A stretch of DNA of 64,000 nt from Burkholderia sp. Ax-1724. GTDB taxonomy: Bacteria; Pseudomonadota; Gammaproteobacteria; Burkholderiales; Burkholderiaceae. Under the pieces are notes generated by a model. The model saw nothing but the letters and a program-made list of their open reading frames with translations. It was not told the DNA's origin and did no database searches. The translations under genes were made by a program, and so were the position numbers. Numbering within the stretch: position 1 is the stretch's first letter; each line of letters opens with the position of its first letter. The DNA is taken from NCBI RefSeq assembly GCF_011752995.1, contig NZ_VWWL01000015.1:62001-126000 (forward strand), read 5' to 3'. Shown here piece by piece: positions 9,801 to 18,542 of the stretch.

Positions 9801-10264
9801 AGCGGCGCGTCGGCCGCGACAGTCGAGATGTCGCCGATGCCGAACTCGGCCGCTACCACGCGCTGCATTCCCGCGCGGGTCTTGATCTGCTCATGCGAGG
9901 TATAAGCGGAGTCCTTGCCCGATACACCGGTAAAACGGCTCAGCGCATGCTGGGCGACCCCGAACAACCCGTAGCCGTGGGTGCCGGTTCCTTCCGTCCG
10001 CGGCTTGTCGGCGTTTACCGGCGCTCTCGGACCGGTCGGCCGCGCGGTGGTTCTCGAACCGAACAATCCGAAATTCAGGGTAGTGGATGCAGGCCGGGCG
10101 AATCGAGCCAGTGAGCCGAGCACGCCGCCGGAACTTCGCTGGGTCGTTTTCGCCGCGACATCCTGGGGCATCTCGACCGGCTCAGGGGGGGCCGCCTGCT
10201 CAGGATTGCTGACCGAACCGCCCATCGGTCGCATGGCATAACTTTCCACTCTGGATGATGACAT
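6809..10264 (-). CDS. Large candidate type III effector, possibly AWR/RipA-like
   Basis: This 1151-residue protein has no Sec signal or membrane segment and starts with a polar, Ser/Pro/Gln-rich stretch. Residues about 120-740 look alpha-helical and Ala/Arg-rich. About 740-1000 is rich in Gly/Ser/Thr/Val with alternating beta-like strands, and the tail is helical. It carries an Ala-Trp-Arg triplet at 827-829, the tripeptide after which the Ralstonia AWR (RipA) effector family is named; size and layout fit that family loosely, so the assignment is tentative. An upstream GTG at 10273 is in frame, but the ATG at 10264 follows GGAG (short, 3-base spacing), so the start is not firm. No perfect hrpII box is visible upstream, unlike the neighbouring effector-like genes. 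Confidence 0.6.
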   Translation of the reverse strand: MSSSRVESYAMRPMGGSVSNPEQAAPPEPVEMPQDVAAKTTQRSSGGVLGSLARFARPASTTLNFGLFGSRTTARPTGPRAPVNADKPRTEGTGTHGYGLFGVAQHALSRFTGVSGKDSAYTSHEQIKTRAGMQRVVAAEFGIGDISTVAADAPLRRMLDTLAGQLVNHEHVALAGLALARVCNGDAMRASAACDAMRNPAAATPDANRDAFAMQRALVNGGNGLDAVRMLRHLPDIRDQDRVGHAAQSQALNTQMNCAERLLQRWPPVAGPAPDTVEELIRMINTALPAGQRQADIPTDAYMKPSLQALATSIEGRALVASAVLLKNPGAKLEKNLGKAYLPARNNIFDEAQVRDFSAEMFGMLRDGLNAAAAGSMLGLGTVVNSTPLTSLKQGTGGQMMREPKADFLEFQQAAVRSIGALVGGFDPAAAGATLSPDTIRNMVRAFAVAAWCKQVGTQGWADTHRFSADDRTEIARTAQQGLGITHDAQQLRELGRQVGALESVDLKTLGAWLGDVGIDVSPGTEHGDRLASLNRFERHGNTFAGGQLDTVKLNDAVTAVAAHLRAAPGNALENELRASALEYWTASSSQPTAAGHAQGWTRGTPLSEHEREELVRTVAGKLGRTVDDVKHSAEFAQIGPMGVDTLRAWARHGGITNGPVHDQLAALTSGIEPDADDFVDGVRAAIMGARTTYPVIMQRTERMGFNMNVPLAIRKAMEDIKPALPKMPGESADMSLLMGPDVAVAGSRVRSVVAGSTAIAGSLDVTRGYGVGGHAGWATVATANIGAPQVVKAQGTVTGQLWMNGDATVSKGWTLRSRMVSGQPEAWRTQLLAGYDAMFGRRGDRPATPEDLFDRLCEQHAANPELSISPLEVTRYSGGPSFTVTVGLRGDANNWKPGVSLSLGGAASYTASGRGDVGAGTIRTSIANNTFAASATTSASIAVGVPTVSKAQGPVATISFPSIPVVGASVVTVPVARGGTARISTEDGKIAPTTVWDDESVRVQDLTVRTERPERRRSWIASLGGGAEGERKLNAFLNLCEGEADKGNLLIADRQIITPVAVEKINTLLSLREIHVAGAATTPEDRARYDECSRAISAILQANDSWKNRFLYLLENTVIRDVVGPDTVLTAQTVNEVLTPHQLHALPAEN

Positions 10265-10379
10265 GATCTCCACTCGTTGTTATGTCATTAATGCGTTATT
10301 GATGGATCAAGGTCTCATATCCCGAGGCCGGATCGGGCACCCCCCGCGCAGTTTCATTGCGATATGCGAAGACAGCGGT

Positions 10380-10408
10380 GCGGGGCGGCCGGCATGCGGC
10401 CGCCCCGC
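10380..10408 (-). terminator. Hairpin just past the porin stop
   Basis: An 11-bp perfect stem (GCGGGGCGGCC and its complement) with a 7-base loop begins 2 bp beyond the porin stop codon. It lacks a T-run. Confidence 0.55.
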
Positions 10409-10410
10409 AC

Positions 10411-11508
10411 TCAGAACACCGTGCGCAAACTCAGGCTCGCGCCGAAGTTGTTGGCCTCGCCGCCGAACGCGAGCGGGCCGTTCGGATCGTTGACGGACGC
10501 GCCGCTCAGGTGGCTACGGTCCACCTCGAGATAAACGTCCGTGCGCGGGCTCAGCAGATAGTCGACGATCCCATAGACCGTCTGGATCGTGCCGTTCTGA
10601 CCTAGCGCGACGTTGTTCGCGTGGTCGTACGCGTAGGACGCGATGAAACGCCATTGCGGCGCCGCCTTCCATGTTGCACCGACGCGCACGAACACGTCGT
10701 CGCGTGCCGACGTCTGCGGACCCGACAGCGTCGTCGCATTGCTGATGATGTTGGTGTTCGCGAGCGGGCCGCCGCTGTTCGATGCAGCGACCGAGAAGCC
10801 GGCGTCGCGGCGCGCATCGATGCCGTACAGATACAGGCCGACGGAGCCCCAGGCGTAGGTGCCGCCGGCCGAGCCGACCGTCAGCTTGTGGCCTGCGCCG
10901 TCCTTCGACTCGGCGCCGCTGATGCCGACTTTGCCGCCCGCGAAGTTGTAGATCAGAAAGGCGCTGGTGGTGCTGCCCGACGACGCGCTGCCCGGCTGGC
11001 CGCCGAACGAGCGCTGCAGTTGCACCGTCACCGGGCCGAGATTGTTGTCGTACTCGGCAGTGTTGTCGAAGCGGATGCCGGTGAGGAACAACGACCAGTC
11101 GGTCACGTTGATATTGCCGCCGCCGAGCGGATCAAAATTGAACGCGTAGAAATTGTAGATGCCGCCATACTGCCGGCCCAGCTTCAGCGTGCCCCACGTG
11201 TCGTCCTGCAGTCCCATCCATGCCTGGCGGCCGAACAGCTGTCCCTGCTGATCGCTCTTGCCGTTCGCGATATTGAAGCCGGATTCGAGCTGGAAGATCG
11301 CCCGCAGGCCGCCGCCCAGATCCTCGCTCCCCTTCAGCCCCCAGCGGTTGCCGTTGATCGCGCCTTCGTTGAGGCTGACGACATGCCCTGTCGCCGAAGT
11401 CTGAAAGCGCACCGCCTGGTCGATGAGGCCGTACAGCGTGACGCTCGATTGCGCCCACGCGCCACCGCATGCGCCTGCCAGCGCTACCCCGCAGATGAGA
11501 TTCTTCAT
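10411..11508 (-). CDS. Gram-negative general porin
   Basis: This 365-residue outer-membrane protein has a classic signal peptide, cleaved after AWA (about residue 19), followed by SSVTLYGLID, the usual first strand of Burkholderia trimeric porins of the OmpC/PF13609 type. It shows alternating amphipathic strands, the LKGSEDLGGG and LGRQ motifs, and a C-terminal Phe (RTVF), the beta-barrel assembly signal. It lies downstream of the 5-oxoprolinase genes in the same direction with its own 185-bp upstream region. That region carries an element also found before oplAH (11641-11680), suggesting co-regulation and perhaps uptake of oxoproline or peptides. That role is inference. Confidence 0.93.
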   Translation of the reverse strand: MKNLICGVALAGACGGAWAQSSVTLYGLIDQAVRFQTSATGHVVSLNEGAINGNRWGLKGSEDLGGGLRAIFQLESGFNIANGKSDQQGQLFGRQAWMGLQDDTWGTLKLGRQYGGIYNFYAFNFDPLGGGNINVTDWSLFLTGIRFDNTAEYDNNLGPVTVQLQRSFGGQPGSASSGSTTSAFLIYNFAGGKVGISGAESKDGAGHKLTVGSAGGTYAWGSVGLYLYGIDARRDAGFSVAASNSGGPLANTNIISNATTLSGPQTSARDDVFVRVGATWKAAPQWRFIASYAYDHANNVALGQNGTIQTVYGIVDYLLSPRTDVYLEVDRSHLSGASVNDPNGPLAFGGEANNFGASLSLRTVF

Positions 11509-11640
11509 TTTATTGTCATTCCTAAACGATTTATCTGTTTTGCCGATCCATTGCCGGCTCTACCCATCGCAACGTAACGCGAGGCAACGCGACGCGGCAG
11601 GCCGGCGGCCACATCTTTACGCATGCGCCGCCGGTCGGTC

Positions 11641-11680
11641 GAGCAAGAAAATTAAATCGTCCGCACAAGAAAATCGGATA
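11641..11680 (-). promoter_or_regulatory. Shared element, porin copy
   Basis: About 32 of 38 positions match 18270-18309 upstream of oplAH, in the same orientation. On the minus strand it contains two direct ATTTTCTT repeats about 23 bp apart. It sits about 135-170 bp before the porin start. The adjacent LysR regulator is the obvious candidate to bind it (inference). Confidence 0.6.
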
Positions 11681-11693
11681 GGCCGCGCGCGGC

Positions 11694-12626
11694 TCAGACC
11701 GTGACGCGCGCGGCGCCCTCGCCGAGCCGCTGCGCGTAGCGCCGCACGGTGCCGATCGCGATCTCGACGAGCCGATCGGTCCAGTCTGTGCCGTCGCGCC
11801 ACGCCATCACGAACGGCAGCGGCGGCGGCACTTCCAGCCCTTCGATTCGATGCAGCACGCCGTTCTGCAGCGCGTCTTCGACGAGCGCCGCCGGCATCGC
11901 CACGACGCCGAAGCCGGCCTGCGTCAGCTTCACCATCGCCGCCACGGAATTCATGCAGTTCACGCGCGACTCGCCGAGCCCGTACGACTGCATCAGCCGC
12001 AGCAGATCCTGGTGCGGACGCGAATGGCGCGAATACGTGATCAGGCGTTCGCCGCCGAGCCAGCGCAGCGCCGCCGTCGGCGATTCGGGCCTGGGCCCCG
12101 TCACGATCGGCGAATCCGCCGCCGCGATCCAGCTGATCGGCAGTTCGAGCACCTCGATGCTGCGGATCGTCTCGTCGCGCAGCATGTCGGTCTGGATCAC
12201 CATGTCGAGCATGCCGCGCCGCAACTGCTCGTTGAGCGTCAGCGCGGTCTCGACGGTGACCTCGATGTCGAGATTCGGATAGTGCTCCATTACGTCCGCG
12301 ACGAAATCGACGAACCACGAATGGATCGCACTGTCCATCGCGCCGATCCGGATCGTGCCGAACGCGAGCTTCTCGCCATGCAGCGACGCGCGCAGCCGTG
12401 CCATCGATTCGTTGACCTGCTCGGCATACGCCAGCACGCGCTCGCCCGCGGGCGTGAGGCTCGTGCCCCGCGGGCCGCGCGCGAACAGTCTGACGCCCAG
12501 TTGCTGCTCCAGCGCGAGAATCCGGCTGGAGACGGCGGCTTGCGTCGAATGGAGCTTGTCGGCCGCGAGGCTGAAGCTGTGCAGCTTCGCGACCCAGATA
12601 AAGGTTTCCAGAAACTTCAGGTTCAC
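11694..12626 (-). CDS. LysR-family transcriptional regulator
   Basis: This 310-residue regulator has the LysR winged helix at residues 1-65 (FSLAADKLHSTQAAVSSRILALEQQL) and a two-lobed co-inducer domain from about 90. The likely start is GTG at 12626, preceded by an AGAGAGA stretch. It follows DUF979 by 72 bp and precedes the porin, at the end of the oplAH-DUF969-DUF979 run, so it probably controls oxoproline or peptide use through the repeated element before oplAH and the porin. Its direct target sites are not proven. Confidence 0.9.
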   Translation of the reverse strand: MNLKFLETFIWVAKLHSFSLAADKLHSTQAAVSSRILALEQQLGVRLFARGPRGTSLTPAGERVLAYAEQVNESMARLRASLHGEKLAFGTIRIGAMDSAIHSWFVDFVADVMEHYPNLDIEVTVETALTLNEQLRRGMLDMVIQTDMLRDETIRSIEVLELPISWIAAADSPIVTGPRPESPTAALRWLGGERLITYSRHSRPHQDLLRLMQSYGLGESRVNCMNSVAAMVKLTQAGFGVVAMPAALVEDALQNGVLHRIEGLEVPPPLPFVMAWRDGTDWTDRLVEIAIGTVRRYAQRLGEGAARVTV

Positions 12627-12698
12627 GTGATCTCTCTGTCGATACGAGGCGAAAAAATCGGCGCGCAGCGATTCGCTGCCGCCGAGCCGCTGCGGGTA

Positions 12699-13655
12699 TC
12701 AGAGGAACATCAGCGAATTGAGCAGCACGATATTGACGACCAGCATGATGAGCGCGGTCGGCACCTGCGCGCGAATCACGCCGTATTTGTCCGGCAATTC
12801 GAGCAGCGCGGCCGGGACGATATTGTAGTTCGCCGCCATCGGCGTTAATAGCGTGCCGCAGTAGCCGGAGAACATGCCGATCGCGGCCATCGTCGCCGGG
12901 TTGCCGTGGAACACGCCGACCAGGATCGGCACGCCGATGCCGCCCGTCATCACCGGAAACGCCGCGAAGCCGTTGCCCATGATGACCGTGAAGAGCGCCA
13001 TCCCGACGCAATAGACGACGACGGCGACAAAGCGATGGTCGAGGTCGATGTAGGTCGTGCTGACATGAGCGACCGCCTTGCCGACGCCGGCATCGGCGAA
13101 CACCAGCCCGAGCATCCCGAGCAGTTGCGGCAGCACCACCGCCCACGACAGCGCGTCGATCAGCCGGCGCGATTCGCGGACCGACTGCGCAACCGAGTCG
13201 CGCGTCAGCCTGCATGCGAGCGCGAGCGCGGCGACGCAGCCGATGCCGAACGAGACGAGCGTGACGTTCTTCGGATCGATCAGCGGCATGCCGCCGAACA
13301 CGAGATGCGACGACAGCAGCGTGCCGATCACGGTGACGAGCGGGATCGTCAGCGCCGGCGCGAACAGCCGGTTGCCGAGCTGCTTCGCGCGCTCGAACCG
13401 CTCGCTCTCGGTGCGGACCTTCGGCTTGCCGCCCGTCACGCCGCCGAAGCCCGCCACCAGCGCCATCGCGACGACGAGCCCGCCGACCACAGCGGCGGGC
13501 AACCGGTCGCCGACCACGAACACGACGCCGTAGAGTATCCAGAAACCGCCGGCGAGAAACCGTTTGGGATGCTCACGATCGCAAACGATGATGCCGCCGA
13601 CGACGAACAGCAGTACGCCGAGCAGCCAGAAGAAATAGTTGAGCAGGATCGTCAT
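12699..13655 (-). CDS. DUF979 membrane protein
   Basis: This 318-residue polytopic inner-membrane protein has about 9-10 hydrophobic segments and matches the DUF979 family. DUF969 and DUF979 are nearly always adjacent and travel with pyrrolidone-carboxylate peptidase or oxoprolinase genes, so they are thought to form a transporter for 5-oxoproline or a related compound. Its ATG overlaps the DUF969 stop by 4 bp, which implies translational coupling, and GGAG lies upstream. Confidence 0.88.
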   Translation of the reverse strand: MTILLNYFFWLLGVLLFVVGGIIVCDREHPKRFLAGGFWILYGVVFVVGDRLPAAVVGGLVVAMALVAGFGGVTGGKPKVRTESERFERAKQLGNRLFAPALTIPLVTVIGTLLSSHLVFGGMPLIDPKNVTLVSFGIGCVAALALACRLTRDSVAQSVRESRRLIDALSWAVVLPQLLGMLGLVFADAGVGKAVAHVSTTYIDLDHRFVAVVVYCVGMALFTVIMGNGFAAFPVMTGGIGVPILVGVFHGNPATMAAIGMFSGYCGTLLTPMAANYNIVPAALLELPDKYGVIRAQVPTALIMLVVNIVLLNSLMFL

Positions 13656-14401
13656 GCGTGTTCTCCGTTGGCCGGCGTGGCGGCGTGAGAGGGACTGTCG
13701 GGCGTCTCGGACGAAGCCTGCGCCCGGCGTTCGAGCCAGCGGTCGAGCCGCCGCAGCCGCAAGCTATGCACGACGAACGCGGCGACGGCGACCGGGATGC
13801 CCCACACGGCGACGTGCAGCGGCTCCACCGTGATGCCGGCCTCTTTGAGGAACGTGACCATCAGCACGATCGCGCCGAACGCGACGAAAATATCCTCGCC
13901 GAAGAACAGGCCGACGTTGTCGGACGCCGCCGCGAACGCGCGAATCCGGTAGCGCTCGGTGTCGCCGAGCTTGCCGAAGCGCGCGGCGGCGCCCTCGGCC
14001 ATCGGCGCGATCAGCGGGCGAACCATCTGCGGATGGCCGCCGAGCCCGGTCAGGCCGAGCCCAGCCGTGATCTCGCGCACGAACAGATAGGCGATCAGAA
14101 GCCGCCCCGGCGTGGCCGCGCGAATGCCGCTGATCCAGATCTGTGCGCGCTCGCGCAACCCGTGCCGTTCGAGCAGGCCGATCACCGGCAGCGGCAGCAG
14201 GATGATGAGCGGGATCACGCGGGTCTTGACGAAGCCGCTGCCGATCGCCTCGAGAATGCGTTCGACCGGGAAGTGCGCGGCGAAGCCGGTAACGATCGCC
14301 GCCACCGTGACGATCAGCATCGGATTGAAACGCAGGACGAATCCCGCGACGATGACGAGAACGCCAAGCAACGGATAGAGATTGACTGCCGTGGGGTGCA
14401 T
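13652..14401 (-). CDS. DUF969 membrane protein
   Basis: This 249-residue membrane protein matches DUF969 and has about six hydrophobic segments and a charged C-terminal tail. An in-frame start exists at 14443, but the ATG at 14401 has GGAG seven bases upstream and begins directly at the first membrane segment (NLYPLLGVLVIV), so it is preferred. It is the first partner of the DUF969/DUF979 pair and lies about 110 bp after oplAH. Confidence 0.88.
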   Translation of the reverse strand: MHPTAVNLYPLLGVLVIVAGFVLRFNPMLIVTVAAIVTGFAAHFPVERILEAIGSGFVKTRVIPLIILLPLPVIGLLERHGLRERAQIWISGIRAATPGRLLIAYLFVREITAGLGLTGLGGHPQMVRPLIAPMAEGAAARFGKLGDTERYRIRAFAAASDNVGLFFGEDIFVAFGAIVLMVTFLKEAGITVEPLHVAVWGIPVAVAAFVVHSLRLRRLDRWLERRAQASSETPDSPSHAATPANGEHA

Positions 14402-14514
14402 CGTTGGTCTCCTGATTGGTCCAGCGGCGGGTGGTGTTCCCAACCGCCGGTAAGGTGAAGTTCACTGCCGCGCGGGCGGCGCGCCCCCATCACGCTGCGC
14501 GCCGCCCGCCGGGC

Positions 14515-17500
14515 TCAGGCCGTGCGGCCGTAGCCGCCGCCGCCCGGCGTTTCGATCACGAACACGTCGCCCGGATTGACCTGGGCCGTATGGGTCGCGC
14601 CGAAACGTTCGACCTCGCCGCCGGCCCGCTCGATCCAGTTCCGCCCGGGGCGGCCGTTCTCGCCGCCCGCGAGCCCGAACGGCGGCACCCGGCGGCGGTT
14701 CGCGAGGATGTTCGCGATCATCGCGCGCGTGAAGCGGATGCGCCGCACCGCGCCGTCGCCGCCTGCCTGCTGGCCACCGCCGCCGCTGCCGGCACGGATC
14801 GCGTGCTGCTCGACGATCACCGGGAAGCGCCATTCGATCACCTCGGGGTCGGTCATCCGCGAGTTCGTCATGTGCGTCTGCACCGCCGACGTGCCCGGAT
14901 GGCCCAGGCCCGCGCCAGAGCCGCCGGCGATCGTTTCGTAGTACTGCTGGGTGTCGTCGCCGAACGTGAAGTTGTTCATCGTACCCTGCGAACCGGCCAT
15001 CACGTTCAGCGCGCCGTACAGCGCGTCGGTGATCGACTGGGACACCTCGACGTTACCCGCGACGACCGCCGCCGGATAGACCGGATTGAGCATCGAGCCC
15101 TGCGGAATCAGGATCTCGATCGGCCGCAGCACGCCTTCGTTCATCGGAATGCTGCCCGCCAGCAGCGTGCGGAATACGTACAGTACCGCAGCCTTGCAGA
15201 CCGAGCGCGGCGCGTTGAAGTTGCTGCCGCGCTGCTCGCTGGTACCGTCGAAATCGACTCGCGCGCTGCGCCTGGCATGATCGATCGATACCTTCACGCG
15301 AATCACCGCGCCATCGTCCATCTCGTACGCGAACTCGCCGTCGGCGAGCGCATCGATCGCGGCGCGCACGGCCTCCTCGGCATTGTCCTGCACGTGGTTC
15401 ATATACGCGAGCACGACGTCGGCGCCGTAGCGCCCGACCGCACGCAGCAGTTCGGTCGCGCCGCATTCGCACGCGGCGATCTGCGCGGTCAGGTCGGCGA
15501 TGTTCTGGTCGACGTTGCGACTCGGCCACGGACCGGCCCCGAACATTTCACGCACCGCCGGTTCGAGAAAGCGACCCGCCGCGACGATCTTCACGTTGTC
15601 GAGCAGCACGCCCTCTTCCTCGATCGTCGTGCTGTTCGGCGGCATCGAGCCCGGCGTGATACCGCCGACGTCGCCGTGGTGGCCGCGCGCGGCCACGTAG
15701 AACAGCAGCGCGTCGTCGGGACCGTAGACCGGCATCACGACCGTGATGTCGGGCAGATGGGTGCCGCCGTTGTACGGCACGTTCAGCATGTAGACGTCGC
15801 CGCGCTGCATGTCGTCGGCGTGCTGCCGGATCACGCTCTGCACGCTGTCGCTCATCGAGCCGAGATGCACAGGAATGTGCGGCGCGTTCGCGATCAGGCC
15901 ACCCGCGCGGTCGAAGATCGCGCACGAGAAATCGAGCCGCTCCTTCATGTTGACCGAATACGAGGTCTTTTCGAGCGTCACGCCCATCTGCTGCGCGATC
16001 GACATGAAGATGTTGTTGAAGATCTCCAGATGCACCGGATGGCGCTCGGTCGTGATCGTCTGACGGGCCGCCGCGCCGGTGACGGCGTCGTCGGCCTGTT
16101 CGAGGCGCAGCGTCCCGTCGTCGAGCACGCTCGCGCGCCAGCCCGACTGCAGCACGATCGTCGAGATGTCCTCGGCGATCAGCGCCGGCCCGTCGATCCG
16201 CGTGCCGGCCGCGAGAGTCTTGCGCACCCACAGCGGCACCGCCGTGTCGCGTCCGTCGAGGAACATCCGCACTTCGCCCGGCGTGGCGCCGGCCACGCCA
16301 GCCGGCGCGCCGATGCCTGGCTGCGTGCCGGTACTGCCGACCGCCTCGACGACGATCGATTCGATCACGAGCGGCTTGTCGCTCATCACGAAGCCGTAGC
16401 GCTTCTCGTGCAGCGCCTCGAACGCGGCGACCATCGTCTGCGCGTCGCCGCACGGCACTTCGAGCGTCGAGTCGGTGTTCTGGTACTTGAGACGAACCGT
16501 GCGCGCCGTCGCGATCTGCTCGCGCGGCACTCGCTGCGCGACCACCTGCCGGACCGCCTCGGTTTCGAGTGCTTCGTATTCCTTCAGGATCGCCTCGACC
16601 GCGCCGGCGTCGAGCGCCGTTTCGACGGCCTTCTCGCGCAGCACGCGCAGATCCGCGAGCCCCATGCCGAACGCGGACAGCACACCCGCGAACGGATGCA
16701 GCACGATGCGGCGCATCCCGAGCGCCTCGGCAACCGCGCATGCATGCTGGCCGCCGGCACCGCCGAATGCGCACAGCGCATAGCTGGACACGTCATGGCC
16801 GCGTTCGACCGAGATCGTCTTGATCGCCTGCGCCATGCTGTCGACCGCGACCGTCAGGAATCCTTCGGCAACCGCCTCGGGGCTCATCGTCTGGCCAGTC
16901 TCGCGCTCGACCTGTTGCGCCAGCTCGGTGAAGCGCCGGCGGACCGTCCCGGCGTCGAGCGGCAGGTTGCCGTCCGGGCCGAATACGTGCGGGAAATGAT
17001 CGGGCTGCACGCGGCCCAGCATCACGTTGCAGTCGGTCACCGTCAACGGGCCGCCGTTGCGGTAGCTCGCCGGACCGGGCCATGCGCCGGCCGATTCCGG
17101 GCCGACCTTGAAGCGGCCGTTTTCGAAGCTGCAGATCGAGCCACCGCCGGCCGCGACCGTATGGATGTCCATCATCGGTGCACGCACCCGCACGCCGGCG
17201 ACCTGCGTCTCGAACACGCGCTCGAATGCGCCGTCGTAGTGCGCGACGTCGGTCGACGTGCCGCCCATGTCGAAGCCGATCACCCTGCTTTCGCCGACCG
17301 CCTCGCAGGTCCTCACCGCACCGACGATGCCGCCCGCCGGCCCCGACAAAATCGCGTCCTTGCCGCGGAAATGCTTCGCGTCGGCGAGACCGCCGCTCGA
17401 CTGCATGAACATCAGGCGCACCGAACCGGTCTGCCGCGACACGCGCTCGACGTAGTCCTGCAGCACCGGCGACAGGTACGCGTCGACCACCGTCGTGTCG

Positions 17501-18165
17501 CCCCGGCCGACGAGTTTCATCAGCGGGCTGACCTGGTGGCTGACGGAGATCTGCCGGAAACCGCATTCACGCGCAATCGCGGCGACGCGCAGTTCGTGTT
17601 CGGGGAAACGATAGCCGTGCATCAGCACGATCGCGATCGACGTGATGCCGCTCGCGCGCGCCGCTTCGAGCGCGGCGCGCGTGCCGGCCTCGTCGAGCGG
17701 TTGCAGTTGCTCGCCATGCGCGCCGACGCGCTCGTCGATCTCGACCACGCGCTCGTACATCTGCGACGGCAGTTCGATATGACGCGCGAAGATGTCGGGA
17801 CGCTCCTGATAGCCGATGCGCAACTGGTCTGCGAAACCGCGCGTGATCGCGAGCAGCGTGCGGGCACCCTTGCGTTCGAGCAGCGCATTGGTCGCCACCG
17901 TCGTGCCCATCTTCACGACCTCGATGAGCTGCTCCGGCAGCGGCTCGTCGGCCGCGAGGGCGAGCAGGTCGCGCATGCCCTGCACGACTGCATCCTCGTA
18001 GCGCTCGGGATTCTCCGACAGCAGCTTGTGCGTGACGAGCGCGCCATCGGGCCGGCGCGCGACGATGTCCGTGAACGTGCCGCCGCGATCGACCCAGAAC
18101 TGCCAGCGTCCGTCATCGGCACCTGGCGTCTCGTCGCTCGGCGCATTCGTGTGTTTCTGATTCAT
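14515..18165 (-). CDS. oplAH: 5-oxoprolinase (ATP-hydrolysing), fused HyuA-HyuB
   Basis: This 1216-residue cytoplasmic enzyme converts 5-oxo-L-proline plus ATP to glutamate. The N-terminal half is HyuA-like (actin-fold start [12 protein letters not shown] at about 24-35, [14 protein letters not shown] near 110-123, [12 protein letters not shown] near 295-306). The C-terminal half from about 700 is HyuB-like and ends with the GGGGYG loop. Length matches the eukaryotic/bacterial fused class. It is the first gene of a leftward run with DUF969 and DUF979. The start at 18165 has AAGGA upstream. A 40-bp element at 18270-18309 is shared with the porin promoter. A hydantoinase relative with another substrate is possible, but the DUF969/DUF979 context favours oxoproline. 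Confidence 0.9.
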   Translation of the reverse strand: MNQKHTNAPSDETPGADDGRWQFWVDRGGTFTDIVARRPDGALVTHKLLSENPERYEDAVVQGMRDLLALAADEPLPEQLIEVVKMGTTVATNALLERKGARTLLAITRGFADQLRIGYQERPDIFARHIELPSQMYERVVEIDERVGAHGEQLQPLDEAGTRAALEAARASGITSIAIVLMHGYRFPEHELRVAAIARECGFRQISVSHQVSPLMKLVGRGDTTVVDAYLSPVLQDYVERVSRQTGSVRLMFMQSSGGLADAKHFRGKDAILSGPAGGIVGAVRTCEAVGESRVIGFDMGGTSTDVAHYDGAFERVFETQVAGVRVRAPMMDIHTVAAGGGSICSFENGRFKVGPESAGAWPGPASYRNGGPLTVTDCNVMLGRVQPDHFPHVFGPDGNLPLDAGTVRRRFTELAQQVERETGQTMSPEAVAEGFLTVAVDSMAQAIKTISVERGHDVSSYALCAFGGAGGQHACAVAEALGMRRIVLHPFAGVLSAFGMGLADLRVLREKAVETALDAGAVEAILKEYEALETEAVRQVVAQRVPREQIATARTVRLKYQNTDSTLEVPCGDAQTMVAAFEALHEKRYGFVMSDKPLVIESIVVEAVGSTGTQPGIGAPAGVAGATPGEVRMFLDGRDTAVPLWVRKTLAAGTRIDGPALIAEDISTIVLQSGWRASVLDDGTLRLEQADDAVTGAAARQTITTERHPVHLEIFNNIFMSIAQQMGVTLEKTSYSVNMKERLDFSCAIFDRAGGLIANAPHIPVHLGSMSDSVQSVIRQHADDMQRGDVYMLNVPYNGGTHLPDITVVMPVYGPDDALLFYVAARGHHGDVGGITPGSMPPNSTTIEEEGVLLDNVKIVAAGRFLEPAVREMFGAGPWPSRNVDQNIADLTAQIAACECGATELLRAVGRYGADVVLAYMNHVQDNAEEAVRAAIDALADGEFAYEMDDGAVIRVKVSIDHARRSARVDFDGTSEQRGSNFNAPRSVCKAAVLYVFRTLLAGSIPMNEGVLRPIEILIPQGSMLNPVYPAAVVAGNVEVSQSITDALYGALNVMAGSQGTMNNFTFGDDTQQYYETIAGGSGAGLGHPGTSAVQTHMTNSRMTDPEVIEWRFPVIVEQHAIRAGSGGGGQQAGGDGAVRRIRFTRAMIANILANRRRVPPFGLAGGENGRPGRNWIERAGGEVERFGATHTAQVNPGDVFVIETPGGGGYGRTA

Positions 18166-18269
18166 CTTCTGCTTATCCTTCGTCGTTCGGAATTCAATTG
18201 AACCGGGTCATGCGTACCGGTTCATACATCGGCATGGGCGCGATTGTCGAAGCTCGCGCCGACGAAGTC

Positions 18270-18309
18270 GAGGCAGAAAAATAAATCGACCTCATAAGAA
18301 AATCATATG
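18270..18309 (-). promoter_or_regulatory. Shared element, oplAH copy
   Basis: This is the partner of 11641-11680. The core AAATCG-N-CC-N-CA-N-AAGAAAATC is kept in the same spacing and orientation. It lies about 105-145 bp before the oplAH start. Preservation in two non-paralogous promoters suggests a regulator site. Confidence 0.6.
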
Positions 18310-18316
18310 TCTTCCG

Positions 18317-18337
18317 AAGCCCCGTCCGGCGGGGCTT
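18317..18337. terminator. Small GC-rich hairpin
   Basis: AAGCCCC and GGGGCTT form a 7-bp stem with a 7-base loop, between the harpin-lyase gene and the oplAH promoter. It is a likely transcription stop for the former. Confidence 0.5.
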
Positions 18338-18400
18338 ACAGCGGGTTTGACGGGGGGCGCGCGAAGGCGCTGGAGAGGGCTGTCGGGATGCGTTCGAGCG

Positions 18401-18430
18401 CGCGCACGATCGTATTGACGATCGTGCGCG
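18401..18430. repeat. Perfect 13-bp inverted repeat with 4-base loop
   Basis: CGCGCACGATCGT, ATTG, then the exact complement, in the 377-bp gap between oplAH and the lyase gene. No T-run follows on either strand. It may be a strong RNA hairpin, terminator or protein site; apart from this, 18317-18337 and the oplAH promoter element I see nothing else in the gap. Confidence 0.6.
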
Positions 18431-18542
18431 ACGGAGAGACGGTGACGGCCGGCAGAAACGACGACGGATGCGGCATTGCTCCGCCGCTGCGCATTCGCAG
18501 ATACTTGCAGCCCATCGGCCAACGGTGCGAGCTACGCGCCGT

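Noticed and set aside
8279-10114. Long plus-strand open frame opposite the large effector-like gene
   Set aside because: It is Arg/His/Gln-rich with no family resemblance, a typical shadow in high-GC DNA.
10347-10370. hrpII-like box before the 1151-residue gene
   Set aside because: On the minus strand TTCG is followed after 16 bp by TGCG, not TTCG, and no YANNNT -10 lies at 30-32 bp.
11617-13215. 532-residue minus frame over lysR and DUF979
   Set aside because: It is Arg/Ala-rich and overlaps two well-supported genes in another frame.
14416-18201. 1261-residue plus-strand open frame opposite oplAH
   Set aside because: Its composition (Arg/His/Asp repeats) and exact overlap with oplAH show it is an antisense shadow.
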